This document shows positions 49,248 through 57,797 of a DNA stretch of 64,000 nucleotides, piece by piece. This DNA comes from JACVRW01 sp963728155. Lineage in GTDB: Bacteria; Actinomycetota; Thermoleophilia; Solirubrobacterales; Thermoleophilaceae. Under the pieces are notes generated by a model. That model saw nothing but the letters and a program-made list of their open reading frames with translations. It was not told where the DNA came from and searched no databases. The stretch is from the NCBI GenBank assembly GCA_963728155.1, contig CAVSJF010000011.1, forward strand, positions 62,001 to 126,000. The letters run 5' to 3'. The translations under genes were made by a program, and so were the position numbers. Numbering within the stretch: the first letter of the stretch is position 1; each line of letters opens with the position of its first letter.

Positions 49248-50894
49248 TCAGGCGGCCCGGCTTCGCGCCGGCGCGGCCGGACGGCGCACGCTTTCGAGCC
49301 ACTGCTCGGGGGATGTGTCGCCCTCGAGCACCCGCTGCAGGCCGGCGGTCACGGGGGCCTCGATGCCTTCGCGCTCGAAGCGCTGGGCCAGCAGCGGCAC
49401 GGTGGCCAGCGACTCGGCGGTGCCCTGCATCGCAATCTCGACGTGCCCCTTCTCGGCGAGGGCCGCGGCCACGAGCTCGCCGGCGCCGGCCAGCCCGGTG
49501 AAGGTCTCGCTGCGCCCGCCACTCGCCATGGCCAGCTCGTGCACTTCGGAGAAGATTCGTCCCGCCGCCGTGCCGGCCAGGCCGGCGCCGCGCGCCGCAA
49601 CGGCCGCCGAGCCCAGCGCCGCCGCGTTGGTGGCGCAGGCCGCGAGCTCCGCTCCGGTCACGTCGTCGGTGGCCTCGACCGTCAGGCCGCCCGCCGCGAG
49701 CACCTCTCCCAGCTGGCGGCTCAGGTCGGGGTTGGTGGTGGCCACCACCGCGGCGGCGCCGCTCTCCAGCATCTCGCGGGCGCCGGCTGGGCCACCGAGG
49801 CTGGCGACCGCGCGGGCGGGCACGCGCTCGGTCACGTACGCCGACGGCGTGGTGCCGAGCGGCGCCACCAGGCCCCTCGAGGCCACGAGCACCGCGCTGC
49901 GCTCGCTCATGCGCGCACCGATCTCCCCGAGAGCGGCCGGGAGGCTGCCGCAGGGTACGGCGAGCACCACGAGGTCCACGCCCGCGAACTCGATCTCGGT
50001 GACCGTCCTCGGCTCGACCGCGTCCTCCAACCTCGCTCCGGGAAGGTGAGCGGCGTTCTCGCGGGACTCGCGCAGGCGCTCCGCCTGGGCCGCCGTGCGG
50101 CAGCCGAGCTGCACCTCCAGTCCAGCGCGCGCGAGGACGTTGGCCATCGCGGTGCCCATGCCCCCGGCGCCCACCACGGCGGCGGTGCGCAACGGCGGCA
50201 GCCCGCCGAGCCACTCCCACTGCAGGCCCACGCAGGGCCAGATGCGCTCGGTCACCTCACTCGCCAGGAACGGCGACGGATCCTCGACGCGCGGAAAGGT
50301 CAGCGGGGGGCCGCAGCGGAGGTGCACCTTCACGGGCTTGATCTTCCAGCCGTCGCGCGCGTGCTCGCTTCCGGTGATGGCGATCGGCACCACGGCGGCG
50401 CCGCTCTGGAGGGCCAGGCGGCCCACCCCGCGCTTGGGCTGCGCCAGCGAGCCGGCGGTCACCCGGGTGCCCTCGGGGAATATCACCACGGGATCACCGC
50501 GCTCGAGCAGGATCAGCGATGTTCTCACCGAGTCCTCGTCGGCTTCCGCCCGGCGCACCGGGAAGGCGCCCAGGCAGTTGAGTATCCAGCCCACGAGCGG
50601 GTGCTCGAACAGCTCCTGCTTGGCGACGAAGTAGATCGGCCGGCCGATGCAGCAGCCGATCACGAAGGGGTCGAGGAACGAGCGGTGGTTGGCGGCGAGG
50701 ATGACTCCGCCCCCGGGAACGTGCTCGAAACCGAGACGGCGCAGGCGGAAGTAGACGAGGATGAAGCTCTTGACGAACAGTCGCGCGGGCCAATAGACGA
50801 GCGAGTTCACCCCACGCGTGCGCGTGCGCTCGTGGTAGATATCGAGCGCCCGCGGGCTCAGCAGGCCCCTCTTTCCCTGCGCCGGCATCCTCAC
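49248..50894 (-). CDS. Fusion of PlsC-type acyltransferase and GpsA-like glycerol-3-phosphate dehydrogenase
   Basis: 548 aa in one uninterrupted frame. Residues 1-232 are a PlsC acyltransferase: NHRSFLD (Asn69, His70, Asp75) and FPEGT (139-143). Residues 235-535 resemble GpsA: AAVVGAGGMGTAMA Rossmann motif, LVASRGL where ATKGLE is normal, GGPAGA, ETFTGLAGAGELV. The invariant catalytic Lys of the A-V-K-N motif is replaced (C-A-T-N, 420-423), the first Lys is Arg339, and the SRNRR segment is absent. Acylation of (lyso)phosphatidate is likely; the dehydrogenase half may be inactive or regulatory. Not explained by a frameshift. Confidence 0.88.
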   Translation of the reverse strand: MRMPAQGKRGLLSPRALDIYHERTRTRGVNSLVYWPARLFVKSFILVYFRLRRLGFEHVPGGGVILAANHRSFLDPFVIGCCIGRPIYFVAKQELFEHPLVGWILNCLGAFPVRRAEADEDSVRTSLILLERGDPVVIFPEGTRVTAGSLAQPKRGVGRLALQSGAAVVPIAITGSEHARDGWKIKPVKVHLRCGPPLTFPRVEDPSPFLASEVTERIWPCVGLQWEWLGGLPPLRTAAVVGAGGMGTAMANVLARAGLEVQLGCRTAAQAERLRESRENAAHLPGARLEDAVEPRTVTEIEFAGVDLVVLAVPCGSLPAALGEIGARMSERSAVLVASRGLVAPLGTTPSAYVTERVPARAVASLGGPAGAREMLESGAAAVVATTNPDLSRQLGEVLAAGGLTVEATDDVTGAELAACATNAAALGSAAVAARGAGLAGTAAGRIFSEVHELAMASGGRSETFTGLAGAGELVAAALAEKGHVEIAMQGTAESLATVPLLAQRFEREGIEAPVTAGLQRVLEGDTSPEQWLESVRRPAAPARSRAA

Positions 50895-50937
50895 TAGCTA
50901 CCCGGCTCTCAGCGGGGCGTTACGCTTGCCGGGGCCC

Positions 50938-51471
50938 ATGGAACTTCAGCGCACGGCAAACGGCGCTCTCGCGGGAGCGCTCGCGGCAGCGGTCTGGGCG
51001 GCTCAGCAACCGCTGGACAAGCGTCTCTTCGACACCCGCTACGACGACGTCGAGCTACTCGGCAAGCTCGTGGCCCGCGACGGCGCCTGGCCCGCGGCCG
51101 GCCTGGCCATCCACCTGGCCAACGGTGCGGCCTTCGGCGCGGTGTACGCGCTGGTGCGTCCGCTGTTTCCCGGACCGCCCGTGCTCGCGGGGGTCACCGC
51201 GGGCTTGGCCGAGCACCTCGGCTTTTGGCCGCTCACCCGCGTCGTCGACGACCACCATCCCGCCCGCAAGGATCTGGAAGGCCTGTGGGGAAACCGCCGC
51301 GCCTTCGCGGCGGCCGCGTGGCGCCACGCCCTGTTCGGCGCGATACTCGGCGAGCTGGAGCGCCGGCTCAACGCCGACGGCGGGTTCGAGCCGCTCGAGG
51401 ATGTGCCGGTGGCCTCCAACGGCCACGGCAACATCGAACGGGCGGCCGTGGGCGCGGCCGACGAAGCTTGA
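50938..51471 (+). CDS. Hypothetical membrane-associated protein
   Basis: 177 aa starting MELQRTANGALAGALAAAVW. Several moderately hydrophobic stretches (VWAAQQPLD, GLAIHLANGAAFGAVYALV, VLAGVTAGLAEHLGFWPLTR) alternate with charged turns (DDHHPARKDLEGLWGNRRAF). It looks like a YagU/DUF1440-type membrane protein but I cannot place it firmly. ATG 50938 is chosen; a TTG 12 bp upstream is in frame. The stop lies 1 bp before tRNA-Thr. Confidence 0.65.
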   Translation: MELQRTANGALAGALAAAVWAAQQPLDKRLFDTRYDDVELLGKLVARDGAWPAAGLAIHLANGAAFGAVYALVRPLFPGPPVLAGVTAGLAEHLGFWPLTRVVDDHHPARKDLEGLWGNRRAFAAAAWRHALFGAILGELERRLNADGGFEPLEDVPVASNGHGNIERAAVGAADEA

Positions 51472-51472
51472 C

Positions 51473-51545
51473 GCCGGAGTAGCTCAGGGGCTAGAGCAGC
51501 TGCCTTGTAAGCAGCAGGTCGTCGGTTCGAATCCGACCTCCGGCT
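51473..51545 (+). tRNA. tRNA-Thr (anticodon TGT)
   Basis: Full cloverleaf: acceptor GCCGGAG pairs with CTCCGGC, D arm GCTC/GAGC, anticodon stem GCTGC/GCAGC with loop CTTGTAA, T arm GTCGG/CCGAC with loop TTCGAAT. Discriminator base T; CCA is not encoded. It follows the previous gene by 1 bp and converges on sigH 3 bp away. Confidence 0.95.
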
Positions 51546-51548
51546 TCG

Positions 51549-52259
51549 TTACAGAAGGACCTCGCGCGACGCGAGGTGGGTGCCGACCTTGCGCTTCACC
51601 CGCTGCAGGGCGTTGTCGACCGTCTTGGTGTCGCAGTCGTGGCGCTCCGCGATGGCCTCGTAGCTGTGACCGTCGAGATAGAGCGAGAGCACCGCGCTCT
51701 CGAGCTCCGACAGCACGCTCGACAGGCAGGTGACCAGGCAGTGGAGCTCCTCGGAGGAGATCACCTGGTTCACGGGATCGTGGGCGGTGGGCCCGGGCAG
51801 GAGCTCGTCGAGCGTTGGATCCCCGTCGCCGCCGCCGGCGGCCGGCGTCTGGGAGAAGGACACGTACTCGTTGAGCGGCGTGTGCTTGTTGCGCGTCGAG
51901 GTCTTCACCGCCGTGATGATCTGCCGGGTGATGCACAGCTCGGCGAAGTTGCGAAAGCTCGACTCGCGGTCCGAGCGGTAGTCGCGCACCGCCTTGTAGA
52001 GGCCGACCAAGCCCTCTTGGATCAAATCGTCGGCGTCGCCCCCGATCAGGAAGTAGGAGGAAGCCTTCAGCCGCACGAAGCCGTGATAGCGCTTGACGAT
52101 GCGGTCGTACGCATCCTTGCGGCCCTGTTTGGCGAGCGCGATCAGGTAGTGGTCATCTAGCTCGACCTGACCCTGAGAGTTGAGACCGGGAGTACGAACG
52201 GGGGCCCCAGGCCGGCGCGCAGGCACGGGCAGTGCTGGTGAGGTGGTGGAAATGGCCAT
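51549..52259 (-). CDS. sigH: SigH-like RNA polymerase sigma factor (Bacillus SigH family)
   Basis: 236 aa. Region 2 includes DADDLIQEGLVGLYKAVRDY and FAELCITRQIITAVKTSTRN; region 4 is LDGHSYEAIAERHDCDTKTV. A proline-rich N-terminal extension of about 30 residues precedes the sigma fold. Gene order cysS-rlmB-sigH matches Firmicutes and Actinobacteria. ATG 52259. A strong promoter in the 3' end of rlmB would express it with a leader of about 114 nt. Confidence 0.9.
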   Translation of the reverse strand: MAISTTSPALPVPARRPGAPVRTPGLNSQGQVELDDHYLIALAKQGRKDAYDRIVKRYHGFVRLKASSYFLIGGDADDLIQEGLVGLYKAVRDYRSDRESSFRNFAELCITRQIITAVKTSTRNKHTPLNEYVSFSQTPAAGGGDGDPTLDELLPGPTAHDPVNQVISSEELHCLVTCLSSVLSELESAVLSLYLDGHSYEAIAERHDCDTKTVDNALQRVKRKVGTHLASREVLL

Positions 52260-52317
52260 CGAATGCTCCTCTCGGACCCAGAGCGGATCCTAGAAAGCTC
52301 GGTGACGCACTACCTCC

Positions 52318-52329
52318 CCTGGCGCCAGG
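52318..52329. other. 12-bp perfect palindrome in the sigH leader
   Basis: CCTGGCGCCAGG lies in the 5' leader of sigH, 59 bp upstream of its ATG and 44 bp downstream of the predicted transcript start. It could be a regulator site or part of a leader hairpin. Confidence 0.4.
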
Positions 52330-52379
52330 TTCCTGAAGACAAGACTCTAAAGCTCGACTTCAGCCTGAATATTGAGGTG

Positions 52380-52408
52380 AGTATGGGTGAGTTATGGAGC
52401 CCTGTCAA
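52380..52408 (-). promoter_or_regulatory. Strong sigma70-type promoter for sigH inside the 3' end of rlmB
   Basis: On the minus strand: TTGACA (52408-52403), 17-nt spacer, CATACT (52385-52380). Spacing is ideal and the -35 is consensus. Transcription would begin near 52373, giving a leader of about 114 nt before the sigH ATG. Best promoter match I see in the window. Confidence 0.7.
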
Positions 52409-53096
52409 GAGCCATGCGGAAGTGCAAGATTCCGTACAGGAGCGCCGCTCCGGCCGTGGCGACGTTGAGCGAGCCGACCTGCCCGTGGTTGGGCAGCGAC
52501 ACGATCTGGTCGCATGAGGCGGCCACCCGCGGGCGCAGGCCCCGCCCCTCCGAGCCCAGCACGAGCACCACCCGCCCGCGGTAGTCGGGGCGCTCGTAGG
52601 ACACCCGGGCGCCCGCCTCGGCTCCGTAGACCCAGGCGTGCTGCGCCTTGGCCTCCGCCAGCCAGTCGGCCAGGTTGCGCACCCGCGCCACGGCCAGGTG
52701 CTCCACGGCTCCGGCCGACGCCTTGCACACCGCGGCGCTCACCTCGGCCGCGCGACGCTCGGGCAAAACCACGCCGCTGCAGCCCGCGGCCTCCGCCACG
52801 CGGCACACCGCCCCCAGGTTCTGCGGGTCCTGCACCTCGTCGAGACAGAGGACCAGGGCGTCCTCGGGCTCGAGCGTCGACTCGGCGGGCGCGTAGGGAT
52901 ACGGGCCGGCCTCGGCGCAGATGCCCTGGTGGTCCGCGGAGCCACAGCGCTCCTCGATCTCGTGCGGCTCGGCCGTCACCACCTCCGCCCCTCCGAGCCA
53001 CACCTCCCGCCCCGCTCTCTCGGTGGCGTAGACCCGGTGGACGCGGCGCCGGCCGCGCAGCGCCTCCCGTACCGGATTGCGTCCGTAGACGATCAA
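52392..53096 (-). CDS. rlmB: 23S rRNA (guanosine-2'-O-) methyltransferase RlmB / SpoU-TrmH family
   Basis: 234 aa. TTG start reads MIVYGRNPVREALRG, the standard RlmB start. The SPOUT knot is seen as LCLDEVQDPQNLGAVCRVAE, LVLGSEGRGLRPRVAASCDQ and VGSLNVATAGAALLYGI. Methylates a ribose in 23S rRNA, by family. It follows cysS with a 14-bp gap after correcting the cysS end. The sigH promoter lies in its last codons. Confidence 0.92.
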   Translation of the reverse strand: MIVYGRNPVREALRGRRRVHRVYATERAGREVWLGGAEVVTAEPHEIEERCGSADHQGICAEAGPYPYAPAESTLEPEDALVLCLDEVQDPQNLGAVCRVAEAAGCSGVVLPERRAAEVSAAVCKASAGAVEHLAVARVRNLADWLAEAKAQHAWVYGAEAGARVSYERPDYRGRVVLVLGSEGRGLRPRVAASCDQIVSLPNHGQVGSLNVATAGAALLYGILHFRMALDRAP

Positions 53097-53110
53097 CCGT
53101 CTCAGGCCGC

Positions 53111-54465
53111 CTAACGAGCCGCGCGCCCTCGGCCGTGTCGCGAATCTCCCAGCCTCGACTCTCGATCTCGGCGCGCAGGTGATCGGCGCGCTCGAAGTCG
53201 CGCGCGGCCCTGGCCGCCTCGCGGTCGGCCGCGAGCTGCTCGATGTCCTCCGGGGCGTCCTGCTCAGCCTTCTCGAGCAGGCTCTCGAGACCGAGCGCGT
53301 GGAGCATCTCCGCCAGGCGGCCCGCGCCGAGCCGCTCGCCGCCGTCGATCCGGCGGTTGGCCTCGGCCACCCAGTCGAAGAGCACGGCGCGGGCGGCCGG
53401 CGTGTTGAAGTCGTCGGCCAACTCGTCGAAGAAGCGCTCGGCCAGGGCATCGAGCTCCTCGGCCGGCGGGGCGTCGGGATCGAGCCGGCGCGCCGCTTCG
53501 CGCAAGCGAGCAACCGCCCGCCCGGCATCAGCCATCGCCTCATCGGTGTAGGCCACGGGCTTTCGGTAGTGGGAGCCGACCATCCACATGACGAACGCTT
53601 CGCGCCCGAACCTCTCCAGCGCGCCGTGCAGCAAGCGGATGTTGCCCACCGACTTGGCCATCTTCTCGGAGTCCATCTCGACCATGCCGTTGTGCATCCA
53701 CAGCCGCGCCAATGGCTTCGTCCGTGCCGCCTCGGTCTGCGCGATCTCGTTCTCGTGGTGGGGGAACACGAGATCCGAGCCACCGCCGTGGATCTCGAAG
53801 TCGACCCCGAGGATCTCCTCGGCCATGGCCGAGCACTCGATGTGCCAACCGGGCCTCCCCTCGCCCCAGGGAGAGTCCCAGGCCGTGTCCTCGCCCTCCT
53901 TGCGCGCCTTCCACAGGGCGAAGTCCTGGGGGGACTCCTTGTGCTCGGCCGCGTCGTCGCCCTCGCCCTGTTGCATCTCCTCGAGCGGGCGGTTGGAGAG
54001 CTTGCCGTAGCCGTCGAAGCTACGCACGCGAAACAGCACGTCGCCGTCCGCCTCGTAGGCGTGCCCGCCCGCGATCAGCTGGTCGATCAGGGCGATGATC
54101 GGGCCGATGGTCTCCGTTGCCTTGGGCTCGTGGTCGGGCCGGCCCAGGCCGAGGGCGCCGGTGTCCGCGACGTAGGCGGCGGTCATCTCACGCGCGAGGT
54201 CGGCACTCGGGACCTCGCGCTCGCGCGCAGCGTCGTAGATCTTGTCGTTCACGTCGGTGATGTTGGCCACCAGGGTTGCGCTGTAGCCCTCCCGGTCCAG
54301 AAACCGCTTGAGCAGGGAGAAGATGATGAAGCCGCGGGCGTTCCCCACGTGTATGCGCCCGTAGACGGTGGGGCCGCAGAGGTAGATCCCGACACGCGGG
54401 GGCTCGCGAGGATCGAGCGCGCGCACTTCGCCGCTGAGCGTGTCGTGGATGCGAACCTCGCGCAT
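53111..54465 (-). CDS. cysS: Cysteinyl-tRNA synthetase (apparent 1-bp deletion at the C-terminus)
   Basis: About 451 aa, class I synthetase. YLCGPTVYGRIHVGNARG contains the zinc Cys and HxGH-type motif; GWHIECSAMA and HHENEIAQTE give the other zinc ligands. KMSKS appears as KMAKSVGN. The C-terminal helical domain ends GWEIRDTAEGARLV. The raw frame then runs through rlmB; restoring one T in the GTT run near 53113 gives TAG at 53111-53113. ATG 54465. Charges tRNA-Cys. Confidence 0.93.
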
Positions 54466-54483
54466 GAGGCAAGCTTGACACCC

Positions 54484-55023
54484 ATGGCCGACCGAGACTT
54501 CATCGTCACCGGCGAGCGCGCGGCCCTTGGCATGCTGCGGCGCGAGCACCTCCCCTCGCTGGCGTCCTGGTTCAACGATCCCGAGGTGCGACGCGGGCTG
54601 GCCCACCGCGGAGTGGTGAACGTCGAGGCCGAGGAGAAGTGGTTCGAGACGATGACCGAAGCGGGCGGCGCCTCCCGCCCCACCGCGGTGGCGTTCGCCA
54701 TCCACGCGGCCGACGATGGCGAGCTCGTGGGCGCGTGCAGCCTCGAGGACATCGACCACAACTTCCTGCGGGCTGACTTCGGCATCTACCTGGGGCGGCG
54801 GCGCGGCGAGGGCATCGGCAGCGACGCCGTGAGCCTTGTGCTCGGCTGGGGCTTCGAGATCCTCGGCCTGCGCAACGTGATGCTCGAGACCTTCGACTTC
54901 AACGAGGCCGCCCTTCGCGCCTACGAGCGGGCGGGCTTCGAGGTGATAGGGCGCCGCCGCGACGCCGTGCTGGCGCTGGGCCGGCGCTGCGACGTGATCC
55001 TCATGGACGCCGTTCCGGGGTGA
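54484..55023 (+). CDS. GNAT family N-acetyltransferase
   Basis: 179 aa of the RimJ/RimL-like type: ALGMLRREHLPSLASWFNDP at the start, GIYLGRRRGEGIGSDAVSLV as the acetyl-CoA P-loop region (R/Q-x-x-G-x-G/A), and LRAYERAGFEVIGRRRDAVL at the C-terminus. Divergent from cysS with an 18-bp gap. The stop overlaps the next gene start (GTGA). Substrate unknown. Confidence 0.9.
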   Translation: MADRDFIVTGERAALGMLRREHLPSLASWFNDPEVRRGLAHRGVVNVEAEEKWFETMTEAGGASRPTAVAFAIHAADDGELVGACSLEDIDHNFLRADFGIYLGRRRGEGIGSDAVSLVLGWGFEILGLRNVMLETFDFNEAALRAYERAGFEVIGRRRDAVLALGRRCDVILMDAVPG

Positions 55024-55895
55024 CTCACGGCCCGCCGCCCCCGGAGGCCCTGTCGTGGGCGGCGCAGGCGGCGGGCCCAGACTTCCGGGTGGTGTCGTGC
55101 ACCCTCCTGCAGGGCACGAGCTTCCACGCGAATCATGCGCTGGCGGTGGTCGACGGCTTCGGGCGCCGCCGCGAGTTCGTCCTGCGTCGTTGGGCGGGAG
55201 CCGGATGGGAGGCCACGGACGCCGAGTTCAACGCCGCGCGCGAGGCAGCGATTCTGGGGATGCTCGAGGGATCCTCAGTGCCCGCCCCGCGTCTGGTGGC
55301 CGCCGACCTGAGCGGTGGGCAATGCCTCGTCCCGGCGTTGCTGATGACCCTCTTGCCTGGGCGCCCGCCGTCGCCGTCGCTCCGGCTCGCGGCGCTCCTT
55401 GGAGGTCTCGCGGAAGTGCTGGCGGCCATCCACGCCGTCGATGCTGCCGGTGTGGTCCCCGGGTATCGCCGCTACCACGAGCCGGCGGCGCTGGAGCCCC
55501 CTCGCTGGGCCGAAGCGGATCCCGGACGGTGGAACGCGGCGTTGGAGATCGCCGCTGGGCCGGCGCCCGCGGGCCGCGAGTGTTTCGTGCACCGGGACTT
55601 CCACCCCGGCAACACGCTCTGGGAAGGTGCTCGGCTGGCCGGCGTGGTCGACTGGTCATACGGCTCACTGGGACCGGCGGCGATCGACGCGGCACACCTT
55701 CGCTGGAACCTGGCGCTCGACCTCGGGCCGGAGGGCGCCGACGCGCTGTTGCCCTTGCTCGACGCCTCCGAGCACCATCCGTACTGGGACATCGTCGACG
55801 TGCTCGACCTGGTCGGCGAGCCTGGCTTCGAGCTCTCGCCCAGCGAGCACGCCCGGCTCGACTCGTACCTCGGCTCCCTGCTGCGCCGTCTCTAG
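55020..55895 (+). CDS. APH-family phosphotransferase
   Basis: 291 aa. Brenner motif CFVHRDFHPGNTLWEG with His191 and Asp193, and VVDWSYGSLGPAAIDAAHL as the metal-binding (DFG-equivalent) segment. Aminoglycoside phosphotransferase/choline kinase fold; could phosphorylate a sugar or alcohol. An N-terminal nucleotide lobe is visible (LALRRWAG-like EFVLRRWAGAGW). GTG start coupled to the GNAT gene by 4 nt. Its stop shares CTAG with the converging amidase stop. Confidence 0.88.
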   Translation: MTHGPPPPEALSWAAQAAGPDFRVVSCTLLQGTSFHANHALAVVDGFGRRREFVLRRWAGAGWEATDAEFNAAREAAILGMLEGSSVPAPRLVAADLSGGQCLVPALLMTLLPGRPPSPSLRLAALLGGLAEVLAAIHAVDAAGVVPGYRRYHEPAALEPPRWAEADPGRWNAALEIAAGPAPAGRECFVHRDFHPGNTLWEGARLAGVVDWSYGSLGPAAIDAAHLRWNLALDLGPEGADALLPLLDASEHHPYWDIVDVLDLVGEPGFELSPSEHARLDSYLGSLLRRL

Positions 55896-57265
55896 GCCAG
55901 CGGCGGCCGGCGCTCGGGCCAGCGCATCTCGCCCTCCAGCTGCGCGGCCAGCGACAGCAGCAGCCCCTCGGAGTCGGCCGGCCCGACGAGCTGCGCGCCG
56001 ACCGGTAGGCCGTCGCTCGTGGGCGGCCCGGGAACAGAGATGGCCGGCTGGCCCGTCACGTTCCAAACCCCGGTGAAGGGGTGGACCAGGCCCATGCCCA
56101 CGAGCGTTCGCGCTGCGCCGAGCCCCTCCCACCGCGCGGCATCGACCGGCGGGCGGGTGTTGACCGGGGTGAGCAGCAGGTCCACATCTCGAAAGAGCTC
56201 GTTGAGGCGGGCGGCGTGCTCGGCCTCGGCCCGGCGGGCCCAGCCCACGAGCCGAGCATTGGCCCGGCCGATACGCGCGAAGCCACGGGTCCGGCGCTGG
56301 AGTCGCTCGGGGCGCTCGAAGCGACCGGCCTCCTGCGCGATTCCCGCGAGGTAGCGAACGTTGGCGGTGTCGGCCGCGCGCTTCCACTCGGGATCGCGCT
56401 CGACCACCTGGTGTCCCAGGCCGCGCAGGACGTCGGCCAAGCCGCGCACCGAGTCCTTGACCTGGCCGTCCACCAGCGCGGGGCTGGGTGGCTTGAAGGA
56501 CAGCGCGATGCGCAGGTGACCGGGAGGGCTGCCAGCGGCCTCCACGTAGGCGCCCCGGTGCTGCGCGGCCACGTCGAGCAGCAGCGCCGTGTCGGCCACG
56601 GTGCGGGTGTTGAAGCCGAGGACGCTGAGCCCGTACCAGTGCTCGCTTGCCGGCGCCAGCGAGATCCGGTCGCGCTGGGGCTTGAGCCCCACCAGCCCGC
56701 AGTTGGCGGCGGGGATGCGTATCGAGCCCAGGCCGTCGGAGGCGGTGGCCGCGGCGCAGAGACCCGCCGCCACCGCGGCGGCGCTGCCGCCGCTCGAGCC
56801 GCCCACGCTGCGGTCGGTGTTCCACGGGTTGCGCGTGACCCCGAACGCCGGGCCCTCGGTGTCGCCCATGATCGCCAGCTCGGGCAGGTTCGTCTTGCCG
56901 ATGATCACCGCGCCCGCCACCCGCAGGCGGGATATGAACTCGTTGTCGCGGGCGGCGGGAGCGCCCTGTTCCGCGGTGCCCCAGGCGGTGGGCTCGCCGG
57001 CCACGTCCTCGCTGTCCTTGACCGCCACCGGTACGCCGAGCAACGGCCGCTCCCCTCCCGCCCCCCGCCGGGCATCGGCCTGCCCCGCGTCGACCAGCGC
57101 GCGCTCGTCCATCACACGGCGGAAGGCGTTGAGCTCGGGCTCGAAGCGCTCGATCCGGCGCAGGTAGAGCTCGACGAGCTCGCGCGAGGACACCCGGCCG
57201 CCGCGGATCAGCTCGGCCTGGCGGGCCGCGCCCGCGAAGGCCAGGTCGTCGTCGTGCGCGTTCAT
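55892..57265 (-). CDS. Amidase signature family hydrolase
   Basis: 457 aa. The Ser-cisSer-Lys triad: Lys in GVPVAVKDSEDVAG, and Ser residues in SVGGSSGGSAAAVAAGLCAA with SDGLGSIRIPAANCGLVGLK. C-terminal PFTGVWNVTGQPAISVPGP is the standard ending. Could hydrolyse an amide such as a fatty or aryl amide; the adjacent GatB/C genes needed for tRNA amidation are absent, so it is not assigned as GatA. ATG 57265; an upstream extension is not supported. Confidence 0.92.
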   Translation of the reverse strand: MNAHDDDLAFAGAARQAELIRGGRVSSRELVELYLRRIERFEPELNAFRRVMDERALVDAGQADARRGAGGERPLLGVPVAVKDSEDVAGEPTAWGTAEQGAPAARDNEFISRLRVAGAVIIGKTNLPELAIMGDTEGPAFGVTRNPWNTDRSVGGSSGGSAAAVAAGLCAAATASDGLGSIRIPAANCGLVGLKPQRDRISLAPASEHWYGLSVLGFNTRTVADTALLLDVAAQHRGAYVEAAGSPPGHLRIALSFKPPSPALVDGQVKDSVRGLADVLRGLGHQVVERDPEWKRAADTANVRYLAGIAQEAGRFERPERLQRRTRGFARIGRANARLVGWARRAEAEHAARLNELFRDVDLLLTPVNTRPPVDAARWEGLGAARTLVGMGLVHPFTGVWNVTGQPAISVPGPPTSDGLPVGAQLVGPADSEGLLLSLAAQLEGEMRWPERRPPLA

Positions 57266-57278
57266 TCGCGCGCGAAGG

Positions 57279-57797
57279 CTACCCGTGCGCGGATGAAGGG
57301 CCGGGCTCGAACGCGCGGACCATCGCATCCCAGGCGCCCGCCACGTCGGCGTCGGCGGGGAATCGGCCCGCCAGCTCGAGTGACACCAACCCGTGCGCGG
57401 CCGCCCAGGCCGCGCGGGCGCGGTCCTGGTCGCCGAGTACGGCGAAGAGGGGCTCCGCGGCGCGCGCCTCGAGGCCGCTCGGCAGGCGATCGCGGGGCAG
57501 GGGGCGATCGGTCATGAGGAGGTAGAGGTGCGGATGGGCGAGCGCCCAGTCCCGGTAGGCCCGCGCGATCGATGCCAGGTGCGGCCCCGCCGAGGCGAGC
57601 GCCGCGCCGGCTTCCGCCAGCCCCTCGGCCACCAGGGCGACCTCGAGCGTGGCCTTGTCCGGCACGTGCTTGTAGATGGACGAGGCGCGTATGCCGAGGC
57701 GGTCGGCGAGGCGACGCATCGACAGCGCCGCCTCGCCCTCCTCCTCCAGGAGCTCCCGCGCGGCGGCTATGAGCTCGTCGCGACGTCCCTCAGCCAC
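57279..57797 (-). CDS. TetR/AcrR family regulator (WHG-type C-domain)
   Basis: 172 aa. HTH: ELLEEEGEAALSMRRLADRL, then GIRASSIYKHVPDKATLEVA. The C-domain includes RAAWAAAHGLVSLELAGRFP, the WHG-type motif seen in this TetR subgroup. GTG 57797 overlaps the DUF4260 stop by 8 nt. It probably represses its own operon through the GCTAAC palindromes upstream of the DUF4260 gene. Confidence 0.9.
   Translation of the reverse strand: MAEGRRDELIAAARELLEEEGEAALSMRRLADRLGIRASSIYKHVPDKATLEVALVAEGLAEAGAALASAGPHLASIARAYRDWALAHPHLYLLMTDRPLPRDRLPSGLEARAAEPLFAVLGDQDRARAAWAAAHGLVSLELAGRFPADADVAGAWDAMVRAFEPGPSSAHG

Noticed and set aside
52405..54759. A 784-aa cysteinyl-tRNA synthetase fusion
   Set aside because: The extra C-terminus is rlmB read in the wrong frame and the N-terminal extension is antisense to the GNAT gene; ATG 54465 and a corrected stop give a normal CysS.
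55892..57265. GatA subunit of the tRNA amidotransferase
   Set aside because: Amidase signature is present, but gatB and gatC are not adjacent and a C-terminal ending typical of stand-alone amidases is seen.
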